A stretch of 64,000 nt of DNA. It comes from Chrysemys picta bellii (taxonomy: Eukaryota; Chordata; Testudines; Emydidae). This document shows positions 12,308 to 24,028 of the stretch, piece after piece. How positions within the stretch are numbered: the first letter of the stretch is position 1; each line of letters starts with the position of its first letter. The notes beneath the pieces were generated by a model. The model was not told where the DNA came from and searched no databases. It saw nothing but the letters and a program-made list of their open reading frames with translations. The translations under genes were made by a program, and so were the position numbers. The stretch lies in assembly GCF_011386835.1 (NCBI RefSeq), contig NC_088791.1, forward strand, positions 26,014,998-26,078,997. Direction: 5' to 3'.

Positions 12308-12497
12308 GTAAGTGGGGGGAGGGATAGCTCAGTGGTTTGTGCATTGGCCTGCTAAACCCAGGGTTGTATGCTCAATCCTTGAGGGGGCCATTTAGGGATC
12401 TGGGGCAAAAATTTGTCTGGGGTTTCAGTCCTACTTTGAGCAGGGGGTTGGACTATATGACCTCCTGAGGGCTCTTCCAACTCTCATATTCTATGAT
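12308..12497 (+). mobile_element. Cry I-type tRNA-derived turtle SINE
   Basis: The head has a Pol III A box (TAGCTCAGTGG at 12325-12335) and a degenerate B box around 12365-12378 within a tRNA-like stretch. The body ends with the CR1-like tail AGCAGGGGGTTGGACTATAT and CTCATATTCTATGATG. GATGCTT occurs just before (12300-12306) and at the 3' end (12495-12501), a possible target duplication. This family is characteristic of cryptodiran turtles. Confidence 0.88.
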
Positions 12498-12663
12498 GCT
12501 TTCCAAATTATACTTTTCTGAAAGTTACACCCCTATCTATCTCTAAATGCAAGGAACACAGGTCATCTTTATACCCTGGCACAAATTGCTCTTACAGCGA
12601 CATGCAAGCGGTAGAAATAATCTACAGATGATATAACATCCATCTTTTCATTTTTCTTTTAAG

Positions 12664-12819
12664 AGTTAAAGCAAGTTCCAGGTAACATACCTCCAGATAT
12701 TGTTAAACTCGATTTATCTAACAACAAAATCAAACAACTACGAGCCAAGGAGTTTGAAGATGTTAATGAACTGAAGATATTAAACCTTAGCAGTAATGGA
12801 ATAGTTTACATAGATCCTG
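12664..12819 (+). CDS. LRRC17: LRRC17 coding exon 2 (residues 256-307)
   Basis: This 156-bp exon has acceptor TTTTCTTTTAAG and donor CCTG|GTAAGA. The preceding G plus AG makes the glutamate of ELKQVPGNIPPDIVKLDLSN. It carries two LRRs of the second block (IVKLDLSNNKIKQL, LKILNLSSNGIVYI). It enters and leaves at phase 1, so skipping it would keep the frame but remove most of the second LRR array. The upstream intron (6722-12663) holds a Penelope foldback, a hAT copy, a MIR relic and a Cry I SINE. Confidence 0.96.
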
Positions 12820-13819
12820 GTAAGAACAACTCTATATATTTATACAAATAGTAAACTGTGTGCTTTATTAATTATTAGCATTGGCTATGTCTTTATCATA
12901 TATATTCTAAATGAGAAAAATCTAGAAGATCAGAAAACTTAACAGCTTGGATCAAATTCTGCCCTCAGATGCATTGATTTTATAGAGCCAAACTGTGCGG
13001 ACATGCATATTGGGCAACCCCATTTAAGTCAATGTAGCAAACATGGATTTTGGGGTACTCTTAAATTCAAGCAGAAAAGAAGCAAAAATGGAATTTTTGG
13101 GACTGAAGATTAATCAATACCCAAATGTTATGTAATTAAGTACATCTTTAAACACTACTTGCCAAATCTGACAAAATTTGGCTTAATTTTATACGGCTTC
13201 TTTTAAATTATAGGAGTCACTATAATATAGAGACTGAAAAGGTTAATGAAATTTGATATTTTTGAGATACTTTGTTATATTACTAGATCTCAAAATAGCT
13301 TTGATTTAGTGCAAAATATTGTAGGCTATTTGTGTATATTTTTATATGATGTGTGTATATTAAACAGTCAGAAACAGGAAGGAGACAGAAGTAAGGAACA
13401 CAAACAAAGGGTAGGCTGCTTTCTGCTGTAGCATTCTGGAAGCTTAGTAACAGTGAACAATAGTGCCATCAATAAAATAAAGTTTAAGAGGTCAAAAATA
13501 ATACATTGCTAGACTCCTTAAGCTAAGTCCTGTGCTATATAATGACCACAGAGTGGGTTTATTTAAAGGGTGGGTTTTTCTCTGAAATGTGACTCTATAA
13601 AAATGGCATTGTTTAATTCCATGTTTATTGTCTCTCATTGGCTCCCTATCAAATATACTCAGTTAATAAGTAGAGTTTGTTTTTTTATAACTAGCAGCCC
13701 AGCAAACTTAACCTGGGTGGGAATTAACTGTGAAATTAGATTCTCTCTTTCTCATTATTATTACCAGTAATAGACAGGCCAAATCAGGCATTTACTGATA
13801 TCTCCGCAACTCTGTTGTC

Positions 13820-14180
13820 TTGCCTTGCCTACCTACAAAGGTTGTACAGCTTTCTCCGAGCTCTGGTCAAGTGAAAAAAGTGGTACAACTCCCCCTAGTG
13901 TGGACATAGTTATACCAGTATACAAGTGTTTTGCTTATTCCCATATGAAAAGGGGCATAAATTATACCAGCATAAAGCACCTTTATACCAGTACAACTGT
14001 GTTCACATTAGGCATACATACCAGTATAGCTATTTCAGCCCAAAAAATATCATACCCCTAACCAAAATAGTTATACCAAAACAAAATCTGTGTACAGACC
14101 AGTCTTCATTTCACTTGGGCAGCCCGTTGCCAGTATAATTAAAGCTGTACAACCCTGTGTGTAGTCAAGGCCTGAGTACA
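13820..14180. repeat. MITE-like repeat with repeated TATACCAGTA motifs
   Basis: TATACCAGTA/TATACCAGCA-type units recur at about 13911, 13964, 13984, 14018 and 14068. The edges carry TAGTGTGGACATAG and GTGTGTAGTCAAGG, which resemble the (T)GTCTACACTAG ends of the 28-kb MITE. The family assignment is tentative. Confidence 0.45.
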
Positions 14181-14670
14181 ATTTGAAGACAGTGGAGTTG
14201 CAGAGATGTCAATGACTTTCCGATTTGGCCTGCAAAACCTATATTACTGGCAATAATGGGTGTGGCACCGATATAACTGATTATTGGAACAATTCTCTCA
14301 TGATGCACAATTAGATTCCAGCTCACCGGCTCTTTGTTGTGTTATCTCCATTGTGCTAACAGGAGTAAACAAGCAGAGAAAATTTATATTTCTCAGTAAA
14401 TTGAGAGCCAGCTACTCTAAATACACCAGATCTGTTGTGAAGGTTTACATGCCACTTCTCAGAGTAGATCCACACTTTTATGTTTCAATTTACAAGAAGC
14501 CTTCATTGTAGCCTTTTAATAAAAAATATAAACTAGTGATTTTTGACCAATGTATATAAGCATACTGTTTAATCCATATTAATATGAGAATGTTTTCCCT
14601 GTTACAAGCATATTTTTCTATTTTATTCTATCAATTCTACATTTCAATAACTTTTTTTTTAATTGACCAG

Positions 14671-15074
14671 CTGCTTTTTCAGGACTCATTAACTTAGAGG
14701 AGCTTGATTTATCAAACAACACACTGCAGAATTTTGAATATGGAGTATTAGAAGACCTCTACTTTTTGAAAATATTATGGCTGAGAGAGAACCCTTGGAG
14801 ATGTGATTACAACATTCATTACCTTTTCTACTGGTTAGAGCATCACTACAGTGTTCACTACACTGGCCTAGAATGCGAAACGCCTGAGGAATACAAAGGG
14901 TGGTATGTTGGAAAATATGTCCGAAGTTATTATGAGGAGTGCCCAAAAGACAAGCTGCCAGTTTATCCAGAAACATTTGAGCAGGACAAAGAAGATGAGG
15001 AATGGGAAAGACACAAAGAACAATCAGTTCAAACAGTAAAGAAGCATGGTGTAATTGTCACTGTAATAGATTAA
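14671..15074 (+). CDS. LRRC17: LRRC17 coding exon 3 and stop (residues 308-441)
   Basis: Acceptor AATTGACCAG ends at 14670. The exon completes an alanine codon and continues AAFSGLINLEELDLSNNTLQ, then the second LRRCT cap with NPWRCDYNIHYL and cysteines in GLECETPEEY and YYEECPKDK. An acidic tail (EQDKEDEEWERH) is followed by a hydrophobic end VIVTVID and TAA at 15072-15074. The three exons sum to 1326 bases, 441 residues plus stop, the same length as I recall for human LRRC17. The gene is intact. Confidence 0.96.
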
Positions 15075-16100
15075 TTTGGGAATTTTTTTATTACTAGATT
15101 CAAATTTTTCATATTTTATGTCAGAAAAAAATCCTGTTTACATTTTTGTTACTAGTGTTGTTTGTCCATAAAGAAATATCTGCCTACATAATTTTTTTAA
15201 TTGAAGTTACTAACGACATGACGGTATTAGTTATACATCATCTTTAAAAATTTTTTTACTGTTTCTGACCATTTGTTTTTGGTCACCCTTGCTATGTGTT
15301 TGGGTAACAATTTGAACCTACAAAATATAAATGGATCGATATAGATATAGATCTATAGTGGAAACATGTCATCTTATGTACAGCAAGGCATGATCCTGCA
15401 GTTTGCTCTGCATGGGCAGACCTTGCATTTTCATGGAACTCAATGTGGGACTGGGCCCAAAGCTCCTCTGTGTTGAATGTATTGCAATTTCTTTATATTT
15501 ATTGGCTCCTTGAATTGTTCCCAGGAAAAGTTCTGTACATTTTATGTAGCAGTTCTCTTGTGTGTTATATTTATACCAAATAATGAAATTGCAAACTGAA
15601 CTAGAACAGGGTACAAAATCAATGGGAATTGCACATGGAGTAGAGAGAAAGGACACGCCAGTGATCAGGGTGCTAGCCTGGGCCTTAGGAGACCCAAGTC
15701 CAATATCCTGTTCTGACACAGACTTCTTCTGTGACATTGGGCAAGCCAGTTAGTCTCCCTGTGCCTCAGTTCCCCATCTGTGATGGGAATAATAGCACTT
15801 CCCTACCTTACATGGATGATATGAGGATAAATACATTAAAGGCTGTGAGGTGTTCACATACTATGGGAACAGCGGCCATATATGAACATCAGTTAGATGG
15901 TCAGTACCCCTCAGGGCAAAGACCCTTACTGCCCAATATTCTCAAGAAAAGGAATGATCCAACACTCATTTACATAGCAATACTTCCACTGACGGATAAC
16001 ATTTAGCATCTATACAGTATTTTCTTTTTTAAAGTTTGCATCAGTTAATATTAACCAGTCTGAACACTTCCTCTTTGAGGTAGGCATTAGCATCCCTTCT
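15075..16100 (+). other. LRRC17: Probable LRRC17 3' untranslated region
   Basis: AT-rich sequence directly after the LRRC17 stop. Reading by eye I saw no canonical AATAAA in the first kilobase; a TATAAA-type variant occurs near 15325. A MIR-like relic begins about 15650. The 3' end of the transcript cannot be placed from sequence alone. Confidence 0.4.
15650..15880 (+). mobile_element. MIR / CORE-SINE-like relic
   Basis: Contains GTGACATTGGGCAAGCCAGT, CCTGTGCCTCAGTTCCCCAT and GATATGAGGATAAATACATT, the core and 3' part of MIR. It lies in the probable LRRC17 3' UTR or just past it. Confidence 0.75.
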
Positions 16101-16150
16101 GGGGAAATGATGACAAAGAAGGGTTAAGTGAGTTGCCCAAGACCACACAC
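16060..16150 (+). repeat. Short MIR/LINE-like relic
   Basis: GAGGTAGGCATTAGCATCCC followed by GGGTTAAGTGAGTTGCCCAA and GACCACAC resembles the widespread vertebrate block found in old SINE/LINE relics. Too short for firm assignment. Confidence 0.45.
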
Positions 16151-19100
16151 CAGATTGATCTCAGATCTGAGATCAGACTCAGAGGTCCCAGCTCAAACTC
16201 CAGATCACGCCTCCTCTCATACATCACTGACAGTTATGCAGGAGTGTAGGAAGCAGAATCAGGCTCTGCATTTGAAATGTCTGACAATACATGCAAGCGA
16301 CTGTATTGGGAGGAGATCTGGAAGGCTGTATGGAGGGAAAAAATATAGCTTTCAAACTCTATACTGCATTCTAGTGGCCATGGATCCCTCCCTCCTGCCT
16401 AAAAGCTCACATATGTTGTTTTGCATTAAAAATGTAATCCAGAGCATTTGTTAACAGTTTTTTCTAATATAAAACATTAAACCAGAGAGAAATTCAGGAC
16501 ATGGTAAGAGTGTGAGGGACTGCCAAAGAATCCTTTAGCAGAAAATGTGCTGTGATCTGAGGCATTCTTTCACACCCCTTATTCTTGTAATAAGTAAATC
16601 ACTTACAGCTGCTATGTTGCCAAACTGAAGAACTTAGACAGCTTTGCATACCCTCTGAAGAGTTGTGTAGCTAACCTACTGTTGCATTACTCATCACTGT
16701 ACCCAGCCCCAGAATTATCTTAAACATTAAAGGTTAGCTTGGGAGGTTGGAAGACCTTTCCACTTGGCCAACAAAATTTATTTTATCAGGTGGTACCTCC
16801 TGGAACATTTAAAAGCTCCAGGAAGAAAAAATCTCTTGCAGACAGTAGCTAGCATCAACTGAACTACCCCCTCTTCTCCAAATCTTGGGGCTTTTACCAG
16901 CACAGAGATCCTCAGGATGGTAGGGAAGAAGACAACTAAGAACAGGAGAACTACTGAGAAGGGATGAAAAGGACAGATAATGGACCCATAAGAGAACAGC
17001 TGTTTTTGGCAGTAGAGCTAGTGAAGAAAAGCTGAGGAGGAAAAAGTGAGTTTATAAACCAACCTGTCTCAACTGTTAGGGACAAAAAGCCAGCACTGCA
17101 CCTAGAGAGGCAGTGTTTTAAAAAGACCAGCCAGGGGAAAGCCAGGATCAGGTCCAGAAGAGACAACTTACCAGTCAGGTGCAAAGCATAGGTGGGAGGC
17201 TGTGTGGAAGGTCTGTAACCACTAAGAGTTAGCAACTCAAGGAGCTGAATGTGAGGTTAAAGTCTGAGAAGTGGCTGAGTTGCTGCAGGTGACAAATCTA
17301 AAGGTTACAGTGATACTGAATCATCAAACTGTCACTCAAGTAGTCCCACTAGGGCCAAGGCCCTTGGGAATAGCAGTGATACATGGAAAACAACTGATTA
17401 AGAGGCATTAACGGTTAGGTGGACCAGCCCTTCATTGTCTTCAAAGAAATAGTGGCATCAGAGTATGCTGCTGCTACAGAAGAGTTCCAGAGACCGGAAA
17501 CTATCATAGAAGACAATCAAGAGTAAGAACTTCTTAAAGAGACAAAGCTGAATACACCACCTATCATTTAACACAGGGAGTAGAGCCTAGTTAAAAAGAG
17601 GATATATCAAATTGGAGGCTCAGGGGGATTATGGTTTGACAATTGCCCTGCAGGAGAAGCCTTCGAGCACGGACACCACTACATTGAAGCAGATAACCAA
17701 AAAAGACTTCTGAAACAGTACCAAAAGAAAGAAAGGAAACTTGACGTGGAGTCTATCCAAATCTTTGATACTGAAGGGGGGAGAAAAAGACTTTGCCCTC
17801 AAAAGAGGGATGGACTGGAAGGTGCACCCCAGGCCTGAAGAGTTTCTAAGAGCAGCATTAACTGTGCACCTTTTCTTGGACTGCTTCAAGGGGTTTAAAC
17901 TAGTAATTACAGCACGTATAACTAACTGCAATCAGCTGTAATCCTTCATGCCTAGGATTACTGCATTATTTCCCTTAGGCCAATGGCACTAAAAAACTTT
18001 TATATAATAGACATGTGTGCAAGTGGTTATTGTGAACCCACAAGGTTCTAGAACTCTGGGAAAACTGACAATCTACCTGGAACACGTCAGAGTTTGATGT
18101 ATGTTCATGTTTGTAGTGACCCAAAAAGGGGAGGTGGTGGGAAAAAAAGGTTAGTTGCAATAGTGAGAACAGAAATGGGGCTGGAGCAAAAAGGATCACA
18201 ACAGTGTGGAACCAAACAACAGAAGAGGACAGCCAAATTAAAAAGCGAGAGAAAGAAATGTATAGAAAAGAGAAAGGGATACACAAAAATGAAAGAGGAG
18301 AAATAGCAGATCAGGGAAAAAAGAAAAACTGTAGAATTATAGGGGAGTGGTTTATTTATTAAAAGAGCTGATCTGCCATTTGCTATAAATCAGAACATCT
18401 CCTCCATTGAAACACCACAACCACAAACCACACTTGCATCTTGAAATTTCTTCTTCTGTACCATTTAATTACAAATGCTCCCAAGAGTATTTCTGAATCT
18501 AAATGATGTTAGAAAATCTTGGGCCAACCCTCCTAACTCCTACAGCCTCCTTACTCTCTTTTTTCCCTATAACCTCTCTCTCTCTCTTTATTACATTCCT
18601 TTCTCCTCCAACTCCAATAAACAGCTGTATCTGGGAGTTTTTCTCTTTCTCTTAATGAGCGTAGTGTTTGGGGGTCCCTAAAAACTGTAATTATTATTAA
18701 AAACAAAACTATCACAAAATGTGGACGCCTTCTAAAATGCATTGACCTCGGGAATCAGCAGAGCATTCCTTGCCAAATCTTCAATTCCTGTGCTGTGAAT
18801 ACTAATAGCAGCAAGCTCTAAATGCAACTCCCAGGCACATTTGGAGGTAAAATAGTTCCCCAGGATCTCTCCCCTGTTACAGATCACTGGGTGGGTGGAG
18901 TAATACCACAAACAGAGAGTTGTATTTTATCCCTCCAATATAATTATTTTCCTTTTGGCACAAAGCCAGTTTGAGTTTGTCAGTTTGGAAGAATATTATA
19001 ACTACAGAAACAAAACAAACTGCTACAATATACATATCATGCACATACCTTACCCACCAAAGTAGTAATACATGAATGCATAAAAGCAATTAAAACCCCA

Positions 19101-19311
19101 ACATTTTGCAACTGATTCATTCAGGATAGCAAATACAAAACTTGTTTAGCCAGTCAACCAGCCCTAAAAAACAGCCAAGGTCAGTGCTATTCTATCATTA
19201 ACAATAAAAAAAAAGGTTGCCAAAAATCTGTGTAATCTTGGATTCATCTAGAATGAGATCAGAACTGTGGTTCATGGCAGTTAGAGTGGAAAGCTCATGA
19301 CATCTTTAGGC

Positions 19312-20154
19312 CAGTGGTTTTCAAACTGCAGGTCACAACCCAGTACTGGGTCGCAGAATGTAAGGCACTGGGTCACGGTGTCTCTGATCAGCATCACCAA
19401 CCGGGCTGTTAAAAGTCCCGTTGGCGGTGCTACCCGGCTAACACAGGCTAGTCCCTACCGGTTCTGATAATGCGCTGCGCCCCGAAAGCAGCCAGCAGCA
19501 GGTCCGGCTCCTAAGTGGCGGGGCCACAAGGCTCCATGTACTGCCCCCGCCCTGAGCACCAGCTCCGCACTCCCATTGGCTGGGAACCGGCCAATGGGAG
19601 CTTGGGTGGTGGTGCCTGCAGGCGAGAGCCACGAGGTGCCCCTTGAGTGCCTCTGCCTAGGAGCCAGACCTGCTGCTGGGTGCTTCCAGGGCTTAGCACG
19701 GTCTGCAGTGCCAGGACAGGCAGGAAGCCTGCCTCAGCACCCCTGCTGCACCGCTGACTAGGAGCCACCCGAGGTAAGCCCGCACCCCAACCCCATGTCC
19801 CAATCCCCTGCCCCAGCCCTGAGCACCCCCAAACCCGGAGCCCCTTCCTGTACCCCAAACCTCTCATCCCCAGCCCTACCCAAGAGCCTGCACCCCCAGC
19901 CCAGAGCCCTGACCCCCTCCCACATCCCAACCCCCTGCCCCAGCCCTGAGCCCCCCCAAACCCAGAGTCCCCTCCTACACCCCACACCCCTCATCCCCAG
20001 CCCCACCTGCAGCCCTCACCCCCACATCCCAACCCTCTGCCCCAGCTCTGAGCCCCTCCCACACCCCAAACCCCTCTGCCCCAGTTCTGTTGGGTTGCGG
20101 GCATCAACAATTTTCTTCAACTGGGTCGCCAGAAAAAAAGTTTGAAAACCACTG
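19312..20154 (+). mobile_element. hAT-type non-autonomous element, 843 bp
   Basis: Terminal inverted repeats CAGTGGTTTTCAAACTG and AGTTTGAAAACCACTG. Flanking 8-bp duplication CTTTAGGC / CTTCAGGC (one mismatch). The interior is very GC-rich and has an inverted CCAAT hairpin (CTCCCATTGGC ... GCCAATGGGAG, about 19570-19600), a GAGGTAAG splice-donor-like site near 19770, and a decayed C-rich run of CCCCAGCCCTGAGC units. The long reading frames here are composition artefacts. Confidence 0.88.
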
Positions 20155-20825
20155 CTTCAGGCTATACTTGAACAGACAATTCAATTCAGTTTGTTAGCAA
20201 CAAAAACCTCTGACGAGTGGCACTTTGATACGATCTTCAGCAATCTGAAAACAGCAGGATGGAAAATAGGCCTGCAGCAATTTTAAAAGCATCGTATCTT
20301 ACTCTCTGCTTCAATCAAGCTTCCATAACAGTTCAAAAGACATACACAGGCAGGCTGCATGCCCAATATCAGTGGATTTGTAACAGAATAAATTGTTCCT
20401 ACTAATTTGAATAGCAAAAAATACTGATTGAAATATCTTTCACTCTTAAAGTGGATCACTGAATATCCATAATAATTAGAACAAGCTGTTTCAAATATAC
20501 ACTTTCTTTGCAGACAATCACACAGACAGTACTACCATGAATCACTTTTAACAAATGAGAGTGAACAGTTAAAAATTGTTATAATCTTTGATTTTGAGCC
20601 TGCTGAAGATACAAAATTTCAGCAATTATAGAAAGATATATAGTTTGTAGATATAATGTCCAGTCATATAGAATAAAATTTAGTGTCTTTGATGTGCAGG
20701 TTTAAGATAAGCAAAAGTGCATTTTAACTTACAAGTTGCATTGATCTAGTTCTAGGTAATCAATATATACATTAGTAGAAAATAGTCTTTTTACAGAGGA
20801 GGTGAGGAAAAACAATTAAAGACAT

Positions 20826-20950
20826 ATTTCAGAGTAGCAGCCGTGTTAGTCTGTATCCGCAAAAAGAACAGGAGTACTTGTAGCACCTTAGAGACTAACA
20901 AATTTATTTGAGCATAAGCTTTCGTGGGCTACAGCCCACTACTTCGGATG
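20826..20950 (-). mobile_element. Penelope-like element 3' end
   Basis: Minus-strand copy of the same tail: CAGAGTAGCAGCCGTGTTAG at the left edge, then AGCACCTTAGAGACTAACAA and AGCATAAGCTTTCGTGGGCT, ending CACTACTTCGGATG. I could not define a target duplication. Confidence 0.8.
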
Positions 20951-22236
20951 ACACACAACCTTACGGGTAGGGGTAGCAGTAAATATTTTTCATAAGTACA
21001 CTATTCAAAAAGGGCTCTCATTATCACTAATCAGGGAAGAACTGTAATAAATGATCTAATGCTTAACAGAGATATAAGGTTGCTTATTTGCCTATAAAAC
21101 TGGATTTGGAATACAGTTTTTTAATACCACAAGCAAACAGTGCCCCAGTACCAGGGACAACAGTGGATGTTACCCAAAATGGAAATATTGCAGGGGCCGA
21201 TCTATGTTTCCACCCATGCTCAGCTCCATTTCCCCTCCAATTTCAACCACACCATCCAGCTCCAGTTACTGCCTCCCCATTAGCTGATTGGCTCAGCTCC
21301 CAAACAATCAGGTTCTGGCTAGCTCCTGCCCCTCGACCCAGCAGTAGGCAGGGGTGGGGCACATCTCCGCCAAAGGGGAAGCAGTAACTGTGTGCAAGTG
21401 GAGGGGAAGAGGTGAGAGCGGGACTCAGAAGGACTAGACCAGCTGCCATGGTGCCCAGGACAGGGCACTCTTATCCCTCTGCCCCCACATTCAAGGTGTA
21501 CCTCTGCTGTGACCACATATTTTAAAACTGTACCAAAATTAGAGAAATTTATATTAAAAGCTATGCACAGATAAAGACCCACAAAATATAGAAGTTACTA
21601 CTGTGCTATGATTAACTGTAGGTGAGGCAATTGGCACTGTTTATTATGAAGGTTCCCCACACTTCCCATTATTAGACCCTGTTTTCACTTGCTTATAACT
21701 TTGACAGGCTAACCATTTAGGCTGAAATTTTCCATGCCAGGTGTCTGTTTCAGTCGTATTATTTATTTATTTTTTAAATTTAAGTCAAAATGGTTCAGCT
21801 GATTCCAAGAACAAAGCCAGGGGAAAACATGATTTGCCTATATTAAACAATTCTGGCAACTTAGTCTTTAAGAAGCTCTGGCACCCTCATACTTTAGAGC
21901 AGAGATTTGAAAGTTGGCACAGTTTTAATCGCACTGTTAAACAATGGAATACCAACTGAAATGTATTAAATATTTTGGATTTTTTCTACATTTTCATATA
22001 TATTGTAGTCAGTATTGTAATTGAAATCAAAGTGTATATTATTTTTGGTTACAAGTATTTGCACTGTAAAAATGATAAACAAAAGAAATAGTATTTTTCA
22101 ATTCACCACATACAAGTACTGTAATGCAATCTCCTTGTGAAAGTGCAACTTACAAATGTAGATTCTTTTTTTGTTACATAACTGCACTCAAAAACAAAAC
22201 AAAGTAAAATTTTAGAGCCTACAAGTCCACTCAGTC

Positions 22237-22462
22237 CTACTTCTTGTTCAGCCAATCGCTAAGACAAACAAGTTTGTTTACATTTACAGGAGATAATGCT
22301 GCCCTCTTCTTATTTACAATGTCACCAGAGAGTGAGAACAGGCATTTGCATGGCACTTTTGTAGCTGGCACTGGAAGGTATTTACATGCCAGATATGCTA
22401 AACATTCGTATGCTCCTTCATGTTTCGGCCACCATTCCAGAGGACATGCTTCCATGCTGATG
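22237..22462 (-). pseudogene. hAT transposase C-terminal dimerisation domain remnant
   Basis: The minus strand encodes ACPLEWWPKHEGAYECLAYL, then LACKYLPVPATKVPCKCLFS and GDIVNKKRAALSPVNVNKLV. This is the hAT C-terminal dimerisation signature (P-L-x-W-W, K-Y-L-x-I-P-A-T, F-S, N-x-K-R-x-x-L-x-P-x-x-V). It mirrors the + strand copy in the other arm but is better preserved. Confidence 0.85.
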
Positions 22463-22642
22463 AAGCTTGTTAAAAAAAAATGTGTTAATTATATTTGTGA
22501 TTGAACTCCTTGGGAGAGAATTGTATGTCCCCTGCTCTGTTTTAGCCACCTTCTGCCATATATTTCATGTTATAGCAGACATATATTTCATTTTAAGAAC
22601 ACTTTCACTGCAGATTTCACAAAACATAAAGAAGGTACCAAT

Positions 22643-23122
22643 ATGAGATTTCTAAAGATAGCTACAGCACTTGACCCAAGGTTTAAGAATTTGAAATGCC
22701 TTCCAAAATTTGAGAGGGACGAGGTGTGGAGCATGCTTTCAGAAGTCTTAAAAGAGCAACACTCCGATGCAGAAACTACAGAACCCGAACCACCAAAAAA
22801 GAAAATCAACCTTCTGCTGGTGGCATCTGACTCAGATAATGAAAATGAACACGCGTCGGTCTGCACTGCTTTGGATTGTTATCAAGCAGAACCTGTCATC
22901 AGCATGGACGCATGTCCCCTGGAATGGTGATTGAAGCATGAAGGGACATATGAATCTTTAGCGCATCTGGCACATAAATATCTTGTGAGGCTGCCTACAA
23001 CAATGCCATGAAAACGCCTGTTCTCACTTTCAGGTGACATTGTAAACAAGAATCCGACAATATTATCTCCTGCAAATGTAAACAAACTGGTTTGTCTGAG
23101 CAATTGGCAGAACAAGAAGTAG
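22643..23122 (+). pseudogene. hAT transposase remnant (C-terminal half)
   Basis: The first 95 codons read ATALDPRFKNLKCLP near the start, the typical 'DPRFK' block of hAT/ZBED-type transposases, and end MDACPLEW followed by a stop. The frame then continues in degraded form through the hAT dimerisation region up to about 23122. It is interrupted by at least one stop and is not functional. Confidence 0.75.
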
Positions 23123-23704
23123 GACTGGGAGAACTTGCAGGCTCTACAATTTTACATTGTTTTATTTTTGAATACAGGTTCTTTTGTACATAATTGTACA
23201 AATTCAAAGTTCAATTTGCATGATAAAGAGATTGCACTGCAGTACTTGTATTAGAAGCATTGAAAAATACTATTTCTTTTGCTCTTTTACAGTGAAAATA
23301 CTTGTAATCAAAAATAAATATAAAGTGAGCACTGCACTTTGTATTCTGTGTTGTAACTGAAATCAATATATTTGAAAATGTAGAAAACATCCAAAAATAT
23401 TTAAATGAATGGTATTCTATCATTGTTTAACAGTGCGATTAATCGTGCGATTAATCGCGATTAATTTTTTTAATTGCTTGACAGCTCTAATTATTATCAT
23501 TATTGTTACTGAGATGTGAAAAATGTTTCTCTGCAGTCTGGACCTTGACTATACCTTGACCAAGAAATCTGGACCTTGACCAAAAATAATTGACTACACC
23601 TGATCTAAAGGTTCCAACCCTGCAGTTGACTCATGTAGGTGTCAATATGATGTCACATACAGGAATTTGTTTTTTCAGTTTGCTTTTTTTAAAAACCTAA
23701 AAAT

Positions 23705-23800
23705 TACACACAAAAGTTAGGAAATGCCAGAATTCAGGTTGCCCATACAACCTTAATTCAGCCCCCTTGTGTGTTTTTAATTACATGATCACCTATTATT
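23705..23800. repeat. Unclassified dispersed repeat, copy 2
   Basis: Contains CAAAAGTTAGGAAATGCCAG followed by AATTCAGGTTGCCCATACAA and AATTACATGATCAC, close to copy 1 (650-760) and copy 3 (29270-30230). Confidence 0.6.
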
Positions 23801-23927
23801 CTGACATTCCCTTTCAGAGGATGTCATGGGGTATCAGGCCATCAGGAGGAGGAAAGTGAAGATCACCCCTTTTCGGTGACAGTGGCTCCTCGTCTTCGGG
23901 CCCATGAGGTCTAGCAACCAGAGTCTA

Positions 23928-24028
23928 TAGTGGCCTGAATCTGTGGGGCTGCCCTTACCTTCATGGCAGCACAGCCTAGTGGCCAGAGTCTGTGGGGCTA
24001 CCCTTATCTTCAGGGCAGCGCAGCCTTA
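23928..24028. repeat. Two-unit tandem repeat of about 50 bp
   Basis: Two adjacent near-identical units: AGTGGCCTGAATCTGTGGGG ... GCAGCACAGCCT, then AGTGGCCAGAGTCTGTGGGG ... GCAGCGCAGCCT. Probably the remnant of a minisatellite-bearing repeat abutting the CR1 3' side. Confidence 0.7.

Larger units (their letters stand above)
21925..23490. mobile_element. Foldback hAT element with about 540-bp inverted arms
   Basis: The segment 21925-22462 is the inverted copy of about 22897-23432. Paired landmarks include ATTGTTTAACAGTGCGATTA versus AATCGCACTGTTAAACAAT, and GACATGCTTCCATGCTGATG versus CATCAGCATGGACGCATGTC. The right side continues with GATTAATCGCGATTAATT and a terminal GCTTGACAGCTCTA; the left lacks this last part. 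The arms encode diverged copies of the same hAT transposase C-terminus (see next entries). The structure looks like two 3' halves joined head to head. Confidence 0.8.

Noticed and set aside
12320..12380. tRNA gene
   Set aside because: A- and B-box-like motifs are present, but the B box is degenerate and the sequence runs into a CR1-like tail; it is a SINE head.
17629..17931. 100-codon minus-strand frame
   Set aside because: No recognisable domain, no splice context or neighbour support; a chance frame in intron or intergenic sequence.
18094..18306. Lysine/arginine-rich 70-codon frame
   Set aside because: Low-complexity purine-rich DNA; no homology recognised.
19511..20145. Long glycine- or proline-rich frames on both strands
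   Set aside because: They lie within the GC-rich interior of a hAT element with clear ends and duplication, use repetitive low-complexity codons and have no family resemblance.
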